NCBI RefSeq assembly: GCF_018736065.1
Contig: NZ_CP076128.1
Span: 1-64,000 of the forward strand
Direction of reading: 5' to 3'
Length of the DNA stretch: 64,000 nucleotides
Source of the DNA: Flammeovirga kamogawensis
GTDB taxonomy: Bacteria; Bacteroidota; Bacteroidia; Cytophagales; Flammeovirgaceae
The first letter of the stretch is position 1. Every line of letters begins with the position of its first letter. The translations under genes were made by a program, and so were the position numbers. The notes under the pieces are model-generated. The model had not been told where the DNA came from, did no database searches, and worked only from the letters and a program-made list of their open reading frames with translations. Of the stretch, positions 17,824-25,695 are shown piece by piece.

Positions 17824-17840
17824 ATGATGATATTCATCAT
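17824..17840. promoter_or_regulatory. inverted repeat between the porin and nap operons
   Basis: ATGATGA-TAT-TCATCAT is a 7-3-7 inverted repeat in the middle of the 240-bp divergent region between the porin and napA. A further ATGATG lies just downstream. It could be an operator shared by both promoters. It is not a standard FNR site (TTGAT-N4-ATCAA), and no -7 consensus is visible nearby. Confidence 0.4.
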
Positions 17841-17954
17841 TAAATGATGTAAATTAATGAGGTTGTATTACATAATATTCAACTTTTCTGTAAATTTTAT
17901 CTCAATTTAAATTTAGAAGCTACATATTCTAACTTTTATAACCACAAATTGTCA

Positions 17955-20231
17955 ATGGATAATAATAACAAAAAAGAAAATCTTAGACTTTCGCGAAGAG
18001 ATTTTTTAAAACTTACTGGGGGAACCGTTGCTGTGGGCGGTGCTGCATTAAGTGGATGGGGTTTGACTGAATTAATAGTCGATGAAGGCCCTGTGAAATC
18101 TTGGCATAAGTCAGTATGTCGCTACTGTGGAACCGGCTGTGGAGTTATGCTTGGTATGAACAAAGACAAATTAGTCAGAGTTCGAGGTGACCAAGAAGCT
18201 CATAATAAAGGAGTAATCTGTATTAAAGGATCTATGCTAGATTCTGTAATGAAGAACCCAAACAGATTAAAAACACCTAAAATTAAGAAAAATGGAAAAT
18301 TTGTAGAAGCTTCTTGGGAAGAGGCAATGACTTTAATGACTGATAAGTTTAAAGAGTCTTTAGCTCAAAATGGTCCTGAGAGTATTGGTTTCTACGGTTC
18401 TGGTCAATTATTAATAGAAGAATCTTATACGGCAAACAAGTTGTTTAAAGCTGGTTTAAGATCAAATAACGTTGATGGAAACCCAAGGCTTTGTATGGCA
18501 TCTGCTGCTGTAGGTTATACACAGACGTTTGGTAAAGATGAGCCTCCAGGGGCTTATGTTGATATTGATCATGCAGAAACTTTTTTCCTAATTGGTTCTA
18601 ATGCTTACGAATGTCACCCTCCTTTATGGGAGAGAATAATGATGCGTAAGAAAGCCAATAAGAACGTTAAAATTATCGTGGTAGACCCACGGAAAACCAA
18701 AACTGCAGAGCACGCAGATATCTATTTACCTGTATTGCCAGGTAAAGATATGGCATTGTTAAATTCAATGTGTTGTGTAATGGCAGAGTTGAATTTACTG
18801 GATGAAGATTTCATCTCTAAGTACGTCAACTTTAATGACGGTAAAAAGAAGATATCATTAGAAGAATATAAAGACTTTTTAAAGGATTATCGTCCTGAAA
18901 AAGTGGCAGATGAATTAGGTTTAACACCTAGAGAAATCAGAGAAGTAGCTTATCAGTTTGCCTCTTCTAAAGCCACAATGTCTTTATGGACAATGGGTAT
19001 AAACCAGAGAGTTCAAGGTGTATATTTAAATAACACACTAAATTCTCTACATTTAATTACCGGACAGATTTGTAGACCAGGTGCCACTCCTTTATCATTA
19101 ACAGGGCAATCTAATGCTTGTGGAGGTGTAAGAGATACAGGTTCATTGTCTCACTTATTACCAAACGGTAGATTAATTGCAAAAGAGCCTCATAGAAGAG
19201 AAATGGAAAAACTTTGGAAAGTTCCAGAGGGTACTATTGCTCCAAAACCAGGTTTTCATGCATTGGCAATGTTCGATGAAATGGTAAAAGATAAGGTTAA
19301 AGTTGCCTTAATTATGTGTACTAACCCTGCACAAACTTTACCTAATAATAGATATTACCGAAAAGGAATGGAGAAAGCATTCTTAGTAGTTTCAGAAATC
19401 TTTGAAGATACTGAAACAGCTAAATTTGCTGATATCTTATTACCTGCTGCATTATATATCGAAAAAGAAGGTGTTTACGGTCAAACTGAAAGAAGGTATC
19501 AAATAATTGAAAAGCTTAGAGAACCTGTTGGTGAAGCTAGATCAGATTTTGATATTCTTGTTGATTTTGCCAACCGAATGGGTCAAGGTAAATTGATTTC
19601 ATATAAAACTCCTACAGAGTGTTGGGATGAATATAGAATTATCTCAAAAAGTAGTAAGTACGATTTCAGTGGTATTACCAGAGAACGTCTTAAGAAAGAA
19701 AGAGGAATCCAATGGCCTTGTCCGTCTGTAGATCACCCTGGTACAGTAAGGAGATATATTAAAGGAGATCCATTTGTGCCTTCTGATAAAAAAGTATATT
19801 TCTACGGGAAACCAGATGGTAGAGCTACAGTTTTTGCTAGACCTTATATTCCGGGTAAAGAAGATATCTCTAAAGAAAAACCACTGTTCCTAACAACAGG
19901 CCGTGTAATTTCACAATGGCACTCTGGAACTATGACTTATAAAGTACCTGAATTGAAGCATTCAGCAGGACCTGGAAGATTTGTTTTCCACCCTCAGGAT
20001 GCAGGTATTTACAAAGTGAAAAAAGGAGATCGTATTGAAGTTGAAAGTAGTCGTGGTAAAATGGAAGGAATTGTTGCAATTTCTGAACATGAAACTCCAG
20101 GAGTTGTATTTGCAGCTTTCTATGATCAAACTTTCTTAATTAATAATGTTGTTTCTGATGATTACGATCCTTATTCTAAGGAGCCTGATTATAAAGTAAC
20201 AGCAATTAATGTAAAAAAAGTAAACGCTTAA
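17955..20231 (+). CDS. napA: periplasmic nitrate reductase catalytic subunit
   Basis: Reduces nitrate to nitrite in the periplasm with a bis-MGD molybdenum cofactor and one [4Fe-4S] cluster. ATG 17955 is preferred to TTG 17949. A twin-arginine signal (SRRDFLKLTGG) is followed by the cluster motif CRYCGTGCG with the distant Cys in GVICIKG. The Mo ligand is Cys180 in NPRLCMASA. The C-terminal GRVISQWHSGTMT region matches NapA. The mature enzyme is shorter than proteobacterial NapA (about 758 against 828 residues). It heads napA-napC-small membrane protein. No napB or napD is nearby. Confidence 0.93.
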   Translation: MDNNNKKENLRLSRRDFLKLTGGTVAVGGAALSGWGLTELIVDEGPVKSWHKSVCRYCGTGCGVMLGMNKDKLVRVRGDQEAHNKGVICIKGSMLDSVMKNPNRLKTPKIKKNGKFVEASWEEAMTLMTDKFKESLAQNGPESIGFYGSGQLLIEESYTANKLFKAGLRSNNVDGNPRLCMASAAVGYTQTFGKDEPPGAYVDIDHAETFFLIGSNAYECHPPLWERIMMRKKANKNVKIIVVDPRKTKTAEHADIYLPVLPGKDMALLNSMCCVMAELNLLDEDFISKYVNFNDGKKKISLEEYKDFLKDYRPEKVADELGLTPREIREVAYQFASSKATMSLWTMGINQRVQGVYLNNTLNSLHLITGQICRPGATPLSLTGQSNACGGVRDTGSLSHLLPNGRLIAKEPHRREMEKLWKVPEGTIAPKPGFHALAMFDEMVKDKVKVALIMCTNPAQTLPNNRYYRKGMEKAFLVVSEIFEDTETAKFADILLPAALYIEKEGVYGQTERRYQIIEKLREPVGEARSDFDILVDFANRMGQGKLISYKTPTECWDEYRIISKSSKYDFSGITRERLKKERGIQWPCPSVDHPGTVRRYIKGDPFVPSDKKVYFYGKPDGRATVFARPYIPGKEDISKEKPLFLTTGRVISQWHSGTMTYKVPELKHSAGPGRFVFHPQDAGIYKVKKGDRIEVESSRGKMEGIVAISEHETPGVVFAAFYDQTFLINNVVSDDYDPYSKEPDYKVTAINVKKVNA

Positions 20232-20242
20232 CTTCTTAGATT

Positions 20243-20941
20243 ATGGAAATGATATTGGATATATCAGCAATTTTTATTCTCATAGTAGAAGTAGTTTTGC
20301 TGTATCAATTAAGAGCACATAGACACGAGCTAAGTGCTAAAGTACGTTCAATGGTACTATTTGGTATTATCGTATTGCCAGTTCTGGCAGTAGCTTTAGG
20401 TAACTACCATGTTTTTGTAACTACAAAAGAGTCATCGGCTTGTCAGAGTTGCCACGTAATGGCACCAATGGCAAACGATATGATGTTTGATTCACATAGT
20501 CAAACATTAGCAGCAAGACATTATCAAAATGGATGGATTGCTGAACATGAATGTTATAGTTGTCATGCTGATTATGGTTTTCAAGGAACTATGAAGGCAA
20601 AATTAGATGGTTATAGACATTTAATGCGTTACGTTACAAAAACATACCACGAACCAATTCGCTATAGAGGTGAGTTTAATTCTATGAACTGCTACGGTTG
20701 TCATGAAGGTTCTCGCACATTCGAAGCAGTTGATGAACATGCTCCAGTTGTTGAAAATTTATTAGGAGATGATCCTAGTATTTCATGTTTAAATTGTCAT
20801 GGTCGTGCACATCCGGAGCCTTCAAGAAGAACTCCAGGTAGTAAAGATTATAAGTGGCTTTCAGACCCTAAAGTTAACAAAGTAGTTGATGCTGAAGAAC
20901 TGAAAGATTACATTACCAATATTACTGCTTCTGCAGAATAA
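20243..20941 (+). CDS. napC: NapC/NirT-family tetraheme cytochrome c
   Basis: Membrane-anchored quinol dehydrogenase that should pass electrons from menaquinol to NapA. It has 232 residues with four CXXCH heme sites: CQSCH, CYSCH, CYGCH and CLNCH. Two hydrophobic segments (about residues 5-22 and 38-57) precede the hemes, whereas NapC proteins usually have one anchor. The gene begins 11 nt after napA. With no napB present, direct transfer from this protein to NapA is likely. The gene symbol is given by family and context. Confidence 0.88.
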   Translation: MEMILDISAIFILIVEVVLLYQLRAHRHELSAKVRSMVLFGIIVLPVLAVALGNYHVFVTTKESSACQSCHVMAPMANDMMFDSHSQTLAARHYQNGWIAEHECYSCHADYGFQGTMKAKLDGYRHLMRYVTKTYHEPIRYRGEFNSMNCYGCHEGSRTFEAVDEHAPVVENLLGDDPSISCLNCHGRAHPEPSRRTPGSKDYKWLSDPKVNKVVDAEELKDYITNITASAE

Positions 20942-20953
20942 ACAAGTATAAAG

Positions 20954-21142
20954 ATGAGAAAGGTATTTATAGAAAGTATGTTAGTGATTATTGGTTTGAT
21001 GATCACAATTCCATACATATTATATCCAAATCCTTATTTGATGTTCTTATTTGTTTTTATAGCTCAACCAAGTATTGGAGTTGCTGTAATTTTAGCACTT
21101 TATGAAGTGTATAAAGATTTAACAAAAAAGGATTTACTATAA
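20954..21142 (+). CDS. small two-helix membrane protein in the nap operon
   Basis: Protein of 62 residues with two hydrophobic helices (about residues 7-28 and 31-51) and a basic/acidic C-terminal tail (YEVYKDLTKKDLL). It starts 12 nt after the NapC-type gene and ends before the operon terminator, so it is the third gene of the nap operon. I do not recognise a family. It contains no Cys or heme motif. An assembly or anchoring role for the NapC subunit is possible, but this is only inferred from position. Confidence 0.7.
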   Translation: MRKVFIESMLVIIGLMITIPYILYPNPYLMFLFVFIAQPSIGVAVILALYEVYKDLTKKDLL

Positions 21143-21161
21143 GTGGAATTCAGTTAAATAT

Positions 21162-21202
21162 AAGGTCTTGTGGAACATTTTAGTTCTTCAAGACCTTTTT
21201 TA
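21162..21202 (+). terminator. terminator of the nap operon
   Basis: AAGGTCTTG (21162-21170) pairs with CAAGACCTT (21189-21197), followed by a run of T. It separates nap from moaA. Confidence 0.8.
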
Positions 21203-21240
21203 CTATTAAAATAGGTAAATTGCCTTTGAGTATTTTATAA

Positions 21241-22230
21241 ATGGAGAAAGAGAACGTGCTGAAAGATAAATTTCAAAGACAGATTAAATACCTGCGATTA
21301 GCAGTTACAGACCGTTGTAATTTGAGGTGTACATATTGCATGCCTGAACATATGCAATTTGTGAAGAAGAATCAATTACTTTCGTTTGAAGAAATGCTTA
21401 AAGTAGTTGAGATTTTAGCTGAAAATGGTGTAGAAAAGGTGCGTATTACAGGCGGTGAACCTTTTGTTAGAAATGGCTTAATGGATTTTCTGACTAAACT
21501 TGTAAAAATAGAAGGGATAAAGAAAGTAGGCATAACAACTAATGGTGTTTTATTAGATAAATACCTTGATCAATTAAAAGAAATTGGTGTTACTTCTGTT
21601 AACCTTAGCCTTGATGCAACATCAAAAGATAAATTCTTTGAAATTACAAGACGTGATGATTTTGATAAAGTTTATGCAGCTTTAGAAAGAATGGTAGCAT
21701 TAAATTTTGATGTTAAAATTAATATGGTTGTAATGGAAGGAAAGAACACGGAAGAAATTATTCCTTTAGCAAATTATGCCAAGAGATTCCCAATAGAAGT
21801 ACGATATATAGAAGAAATGCCTTTCAATGGGAAGGGAAAAGAAGTGTCAAAAAGTTGGAATCATATAGAAATAGAAAATGAACTTAAAAAAGGGTTTCCT
21901 GATTTAACGTCAATTGATACTACAAAATCAAATACAGCACAATTATTTAATAGTAATCAGATGATAGGTAGGGTTGGAATTATCCCTGCATTTACACGTT
22001 CATTTTGTGGGTCATGTGATCGTTTAAGATTAACTTCTTTAGGGGAGATAAGGAACTGTTTATATGCCAAATCTGGGTTGAACTTAAAACAAGCACTTCG
22101 TGAAAATATTTCTGATGCTGAAATATTGGAATTAATACAATCACACCTTTCAACTAAGAAAAAATCTGGTTGGGAGGAAGAAAAAGAAAATACTGACCAA
22201 CTTGACTCAATGTCTTTAATTGGTGGATAA
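21241..22230 (+). CDS. moaA: GTP 3',8-cyclase, molybdenum cofactor synthesis
   Basis: Radical SAM enzyme that converts GTP to 3',8-cyclo-GTP together with MoaC, the first step of molybdopterin synthesis. The N-terminal SAM cluster motif is CNLRCTYC (about residues 27-34) with ITGGEP following. The second, substrate-binding cluster uses the C-terminal Cys in SFCGSCDRLRLT and NCLYA. The chain ends with the double glycine needed for activity (SLIGG). The 329 residues match the family. It lies directly after nap, consistent with supply of cofactor to NapA. Confidence 0.96.
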   Translation: MEKENVLKDKFQRQIKYLRLAVTDRCNLRCTYCMPEHMQFVKKNQLLSFEEMLKVVEILAENGVEKVRITGGEPFVRNGLMDFLTKLVKIEGIKKVGITTNGVLLDKYLDQLKEIGVTSVNLSLDATSKDKFFEITRRDDFDKVYAALERMVALNFDVKINMVVMEGKNTEEIIPLANYAKRFPIEVRYIEEMPFNGKGKEVSKSWNHIEIENELKKGFPDLTSIDTTKSNTAQLFNSNQMIGRVGIIPAFTRSFCGSCDRLRLTSLGEIRNCLYAKSGLNLKQALRENISDAEILELIQSHLSTKKKSGWEEEKENTDQLDSMSLIGG

Positions 22231-22268
22231 AAAAAGGTTGACATTTTTAAAAATGTCAACCTTTTTTT
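22229..22268 (+). terminator. terminator after moaA
   Basis: AAAAAGGTTGACATTTTT (22231-22248) is followed by its reverse complement (to 22265) and more T, giving an 18-bp stem with almost no loop. It starts at the moaA stop codon. The IS3 element begins 12 bp after the stem. Confidence 0.92.
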
Positions 22269-22315
22269 ATGGATTTTGTCTCGTCCTGAATTAGTGTTAC
22301 ACAAAACGTAACATT

Positions 22316-22744
22316 ATGAATGAAGATCAAGAATATCAGTACACTAAACGTACACAAAAAGATTACAGCTACTCTTTTAAATTACAAGTTGTAGATGAAG
22401 TGGAACGAGGGGAAATTGGTATAACGGCAGCAAGACTTAAATATGGAATACAAGGTCATGGTACCATCCGTACTTGGATAAGAAAGTATGGTAATTTAGA
22501 TTGGGATAATAAATCTGATTTAAAAATGGGAAAGACACCAGAACAAAAATTATTGGAGCTAGAACAAAAGGTTCTATTATTAGAGAAGCAAAAAGCTTCT
22601 TTAGAAAAACAACTCTACGTAACAGATAAAAAAGCAATTTTCTTTGATATGATGATCGATATTGCTGAGGATGAGTTTAATATTCCTATTAGAAAAAAGT
22701 CTTTACCCAAGCAGTTGACCAATTCAAAAAAGAAGAAAAAATAG
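22316..22744 (+). CDS. IS3-family transposase OrfA
   Basis: DNA-binding protein of the element, 142 residues. An N-terminal helix-turn-helix (about residues 18-60: SFKLQVVDEVERGEIGITAARLKYG, GTIRTWIRKYG) recognises the inverted repeats. A leucine-zipper-like coiled coil follows (about 78-100, LLELEQKVLLLEKQKASLEKQL), as in other IS3 OrfA proteins. Its last part overlaps the orfB frame and holds two A6G frameshift sequences. Confidence 0.93.
   Translation: MNEDQEYQYTKRTQKDYSYSFKLQVVDEVERGEIGITAARLKYGIQGHGTIRTWIRKYGNLDWDNKSDLKMGKTPEQKLLELEQKVLLLEKQKASLEKQLYVTDKKAIFFDMMIDIAEDEFNIPIRKKSLPKQLTNSKKKKK
22693..22732 (+). other. programmed -1 frameshift region of the IS3 element
   Basis: Two canonical slippery heptamers A-AAA-AAG lie in the OrfA frame at 22693-22699 and 22726-22732. 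The -1 frame has a stop (TAG, 22690-22692) immediately before the first heptamer and is then open through orfB. Slippage at either site yields the OrfAB fusion transposase usual for IS3 elements. The first site keeps more of the conserved OrfB N-terminus (KVFTQAVDQFKKEEKIG). Confidence 0.8.
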
Positions 22745-23622
22745 GAGTCAAACCGACTTGTGAATTGCTTGGGTTAGATCGACAAATTTATTATCGTTCG
22801 AAAAGGAAAGTAAAAAATAATAATAGTATTGCATCTAAAGTAGTAGACTTAGTGAAAAGAATTCGTTTGAAGCAAACTAAAATAGGGACAAGGAAATTAT
22901 ATCAATTACTTCTTCCTGAATTGCAATTACTAAATGTAGGTCGAGATAAGCTTTTTGATATCATGAGGGCTAATCGACTCGATATCAAGCCTAAAAAACA
23001 ATGTCATGTCACTACAAATTCTCATCACAGGTTTAAAAAGCATAAAAATCTTATTGAGCATTTGGAAATAAATAGACCTGAACAAGTATTAGTTTCTGAT
23101 ATAACTTACATAGGTGAGCGAAGTAACCCAATGTATCTATCCTTAGTAACAGATGCCTATTCTAAGAAAATAATGGGGTTAAATGTATCAGATAGTTTGA
23201 ATGCAAATGGAGCTATTGCAGCATTAAAAGAAGCACTGAAAAATAGAAACTATGTTGATTTACCAATGATACACCATTCAGATAGAGGATTACAATATTG
23301 TAGTCACGAGTATCAACGACATCTTCATGAAAATAAAGTATTGTGCTCGATGACGGAATCTTACGATCCTTATCAAAATGCGGTAGCAGAAAGAATAAAC
23401 GGAATTCTTAAGCAAGAATTTATTTTAGGAATAAAAATTAATGATCTCGATTTAATGAATAAATTTATTAGAGAATCTGTATATATTTACAATAATGAAA
23501 GGCCTCATTGGAGTAATTATATGAAGACACCTGTTGAGATGCATCAGCAAAGTGAAATAAAAATGAGAACTTATAAAAGTAAAAATAGCACCGAGTCTAC
23601 ACTCGATGCTATCAATATATAA
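22693..23622 (+). CDS. IS3-family transposase OrfB (made as OrfAB by frameshift)
   Basis: Catalytic part with an rve integrase core. The start given is where the open frame begins; a stand-alone start would have to be TTG 22765, so production as a fusion through -1 slippage is more likely. The N-terminal HTH_21-like region includes RIRLKQTKIGTRKLYQLL. The DDE residues are the Asp of SDITYIGE, the Asp of HHSDRGLQY and the Glu of NAVAERINGILKQEF. The frame is intact to TAA, so the element may be functional. Confidence 0.92.
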   Translation, partial: KKVFTQAVDQFKKEEKIGVKPTCELLGLDRQIYYRSKRKVKNNNSIASKVVDLVKRIRLKQTKIGTRKLYQLLLPELQLLNVGRDKLFDIMRANRLDIKPKKQCHVTTNSHHRFKKHKNLIEHLEINRPEQVLVSDITYIGERSNPMYLSLVTDAYSKKIMGLNVSDSLNANGAIAALKEALKNRNYVDLPMIHHSDRGLQYCSHEYQRHLHENKVLCSMTESYDPYQNAVAERINGILKQEFILGIKINDLDLMNKFIRESVYIYNNERPHWSNYMKTPVEMHQQSEIKMRTYKSKNSTESTLDAINI

Positions 23623-23668
23623 TAGTCTAAATCTGTAACGCTATGAACGGACTAGACATTTGTAAAAA

Positions 23669-24160
23669 TTATTTTTTACAATCACATTCATCTACACTAA
23701 TAGTTAGAACTTTTAATCCTCTCAATCTAGCATTTGGATTTTTCTGCTCTTCAAAAGGATCTTCACCTAATCGAAATCTTTGACAAGTTCCAGCAGTTAT
23801 TGTAAGGCTATAACCTTCTAAACCTGTAAACCATGCACCCTTAGTATCTTCAGAGTCAGCTTCTACAGCATATACGTTATAAGTTCCTTCAGGAAGGTCA
23901 ACGGTGAAGACATCAATAGCTGTCTCTAATCCACAGTTAGGGCTTGTATTGTATTGGCGTAAATACCCCTCAGCAATTTCATCATCATTTTTATTTGTTA
24001 TTTGAATTGCAATCTGTTGTTTTGAAAATCCAACGGTATTGTCAGCATAAAATGTAGCGTTACCTGTTGCAATTTCAGAATCACTACCACATGAGTGTAC
24101 TAAAAAAGCTAATCCAATTAAGCCTATAATTGTTGTTAGTTTTGAAATGAACTTTATCAT
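23669..24160 (-). CDS. putative lipoprotein of unknown function
   Basis: Exported protein of 163 residues. The signal peptide ends in a lipobox-like FLVHSC, so Cys24 is probably lipidated, and the following GSDSE is typical of Bacteroidota outer-membrane lipoproteins. The mature part looks like a small beta-sandwich (NVYAVEADSED, GYSLTITAGTCQRFRLGEDP). It contains five further Cys that could pair, and ends ECDCKK. The IS3 right end lies 10 bp downstream of the stop, so the original terminator may have been displaced. I do not recognise a family. Confidence 0.75.
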   Translation of the reverse strand: MIKFISKLTTIIGLIGLAFLVHSCGSDSEIATGNATFYADNTVGFSKQQIAIQITNKNDDEIAEGYLRQYNTSPNCGLETAIDVFTVDLPEGTYNVYAVEADSEDTKGAWFTGLEGYSLTITAGTCQRFRLGEDPFEEQKNPNARLRGLKVLTISVDECDCKK

Positions 24161-24247
24161 AATTATTTTTTTTGATTAAATTTGATGCTTTAAAATTATT
24201 AGTAATTGAAAATCAATCATTTGAGACTATTTCTTTGTGATTGATGT

Positions 24248-24256
24248 TATATTTGC
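24248..24256 (+). promoter_or_regulatory. -7 box for the nitroreductase gene
   Basis: TATATTTGC matches the Bacteroidota TAnnTTTGC box exactly, about 50 bp before the ATG. A TTTG lies 24 bp upstream of it (24220-24223), longer than the usual spacing of 19-21. Confidence 0.6.
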
Positions 24257-24306
24257 GAAATCGTCTTTAAAAACTGACGCTTAAGTTAATAAATCAGAAA
24301 AGAATA

Positions 24307-25038
24307 ATGACTACCGACGCCAAGTATTTTGATGATCTTGTTCAAGCAAGACGTTCAGTAAGAATATATGATCAAGAGCAAGAATTTGACCATAATGCTG
24401 TTCAGAGGAGTTTAGAGAGAGCAACTTTATCACCAAACAGTTCAAATATGCAAATGTGGGAATTCTATAGAATTTCATCAGATGCTTTAAAGAAAGAAGT
24501 TGCAGAAAATTGCATGAAACAAAAAGCAGCAACAACAGCGAGAGAATTGGTATTATTTGTTGTTAGGCCGTCTTTATGGAAAGATAGAACTGCTTTTAAT
24601 TTAGATAAAATGATATCTTCTTTCCCTGAAGATATGAAAGATAAAGATAAAAATAGAGCATTAAGTTATTACGAAAAACTTATACCTATTCTTTATAATA
24701 ATGATAAGTTAGGTGTCCGCAGTGTATTTAAGAAAATATATTCTTGGTACGTTGGTACTAAACGTCCAATGGTACGTCAGGTAACAAAAACTGATGTTCG
24801 TGTGACATTGCATAAAAGTGTTTCCTTGGCAGCTATGACATTTATGTATAGCATGAAAGCTGAAGGATATGATACTTGCCCTATGGAAGGTTTTGATAGT
24901 AAACGGATAAAGAAACTCTTAGACCTTCCTAAAGATGCAGAGATAAGTATGATAATTGGTTGTGGCCCCGCCGGCAAAGGGGGAGTTTATAACGAAAGAG
25001 TTAGAGTACCAAATCAAGAGGTGATTTTTGAGAGATAA
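24307..25038 (+). CDS. nitroreductase-family flavoprotein
   Basis: FMN-dependent NAD(P)H oxidoreductase family, 243 residues. The N-terminal FMN-phosphate motif is ARRSVRIYD (about residues 13-21), followed by ATLSPNSSNMQMWEFY, which matches the family APSACNRQPW-type segment. The C-terminal part has the dimer and flavin-contact pattern AAMTFMYSMKAEGYDTCPMEGFD and MIIGCGPAGKGG. Physiological substrates are unknown: quinones, nitro compounds and other electrophiles are possible. It is a single-gene unit convergent with the next gene. Confidence 0.88.
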   Translation: MTTDAKYFDDLVQARRSVRIYDQEQEFDHNAVQRSLERATLSPNSSNMQMWEFYRISSDALKKEVAENCMKQKAATTARELVLFVVRPSLWKDRTAFNLDKMISSFPEDMKDKDKNRALSYYEKLIPILYNNDKLGVRSVFKKIYSWYVGTKRPMVRQVTKTDVRVTLHKSVSLAAMTFMYSMKAEGYDTCPMEGFDSKRIKKLLDLPKDAEISMIIGCGPAGKGGVYNERVRVPNQEVIFER

Positions 25039-25040
25039 AA

Positions 25041-25074
25041 AGAAAGGGAGACATAAACTGTCTCCCTTTTTTCT
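25041..25074. terminator. bidirectional terminator after the nitroreductase gene
   Basis: AGAAAGGGAGACA (25041-25053) pairs with TGTCTCCCTTTTTTCT (25059-25074). It touches the stop codon of the convergent gene ending at 25074. Confidence 0.88.
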
Positions 25075-25457
25075 TATGCTTCTACCGAATTAGCAGTAAA
25101 AGGTAAATATTTCACTTTTAAATTTTGATTTTGATGAGCTGGATGAAACAATGTTTTGAGATTTAAAGATCTACCATCGTTATTTAGTAAGATTCTAAAT
25201 AAGGCTTGTTCGTTCGGATTATCACTTATTACCCAAAGATATTTGTAGTCTTTTAAATTGATTGGCTCATCATCTACTTTATTAACATAAGGCACTTCAG
25301 AGATGCAAACTTCTTTATTGTAAAAGTCCCATGTTATTAAATGAGGGTTTTCTAAAGAAGAGTCTACTACCTTGATAAAGTGTAGGTTATGTACTTTTAC
25401 TACATCTTTTCTATGCTTGATTTGCTCCCAAATTGCAGTGACTTCTGTATTGTTCAT
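25074..25457 (-). CDS. conserved-looking cytoplasmic protein of unknown function
   Basis: Protein of 127 residues without signal peptide or membrane helix. It has an alternating strand pattern (VVKVHNLHFIKVVDSS, HLITWDFYNKEVCISEVPY, KYLWVISDNPNEQALFRILLNNDGRSLNL). I do not recognise the family or a motif. It is a single gene between the nitroreductase terminator and the divergent nqr promoter region, and composition and ATG start support a real gene. Confidence 0.65.
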   Translation of the reverse strand: MNNTEVTAIWEQIKHRKDVVKVHNLHFIKVVDSSLENPHLITWDFYNKEVCISEVPYVNKVDDEPINLKDYKYLWVISDNPNEQALFRILLNNDGRSLNLKTLFHPAHQNQNLKVKYLPFTANSVEA

Positions 25458-25643
25458 GATTAACGCTTATAGTTTAATTTGTGACCTTCTATATTAGTAA
25501 CGTCTAAATTTACATTTTTTTATATAATGATAGTCATAATTTTTTTGTTAATGTATTAGTTAAATTCACAGGGTATTCACCTTTTTTTAGAATTTCTAAT
25601 AAAATCACATCTAAAGTGATTTTTAAAGCGTTGCAAAATTTAG

Positions 25644-25652
25644 TAAGTTTGC
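25644..25652 (+). promoter_or_regulatory. -7 box of the nqr operon
   Basis: TAAGTTTGC matches TAnnTTTGC and lies 43 bp before the nqrA ATG. No strong TTTG -33 box is visible at the expected distance. Confidence 0.55.
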
Positions 25653-25695
25653 GTTGAAAAATAGGAGCGTTTACTCTGTCACTCGATAATATCCG

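Larger units (their letters stand above)
22277..23658 (+). mobile_element. complete IS3-family insertion sequence
   Basis: Element of 1382 bp. The 25-bp terminal inverted repeats lie at 22277-22301 and 23634-23658 and match in 18 of 25 positions; both start TGTCT and share GTCC and GTTACA at the same offsets. The flanks carry a 3-bp direct repeat TTT (22274-22276 and 23659-23661), which fits the IS3/IS150 group. It contains orfA and orfB in overlapping frames. It sits between the moaA terminator and a convergent lipoprotein gene, so it damages no visible gene. Confidence 0.93.
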
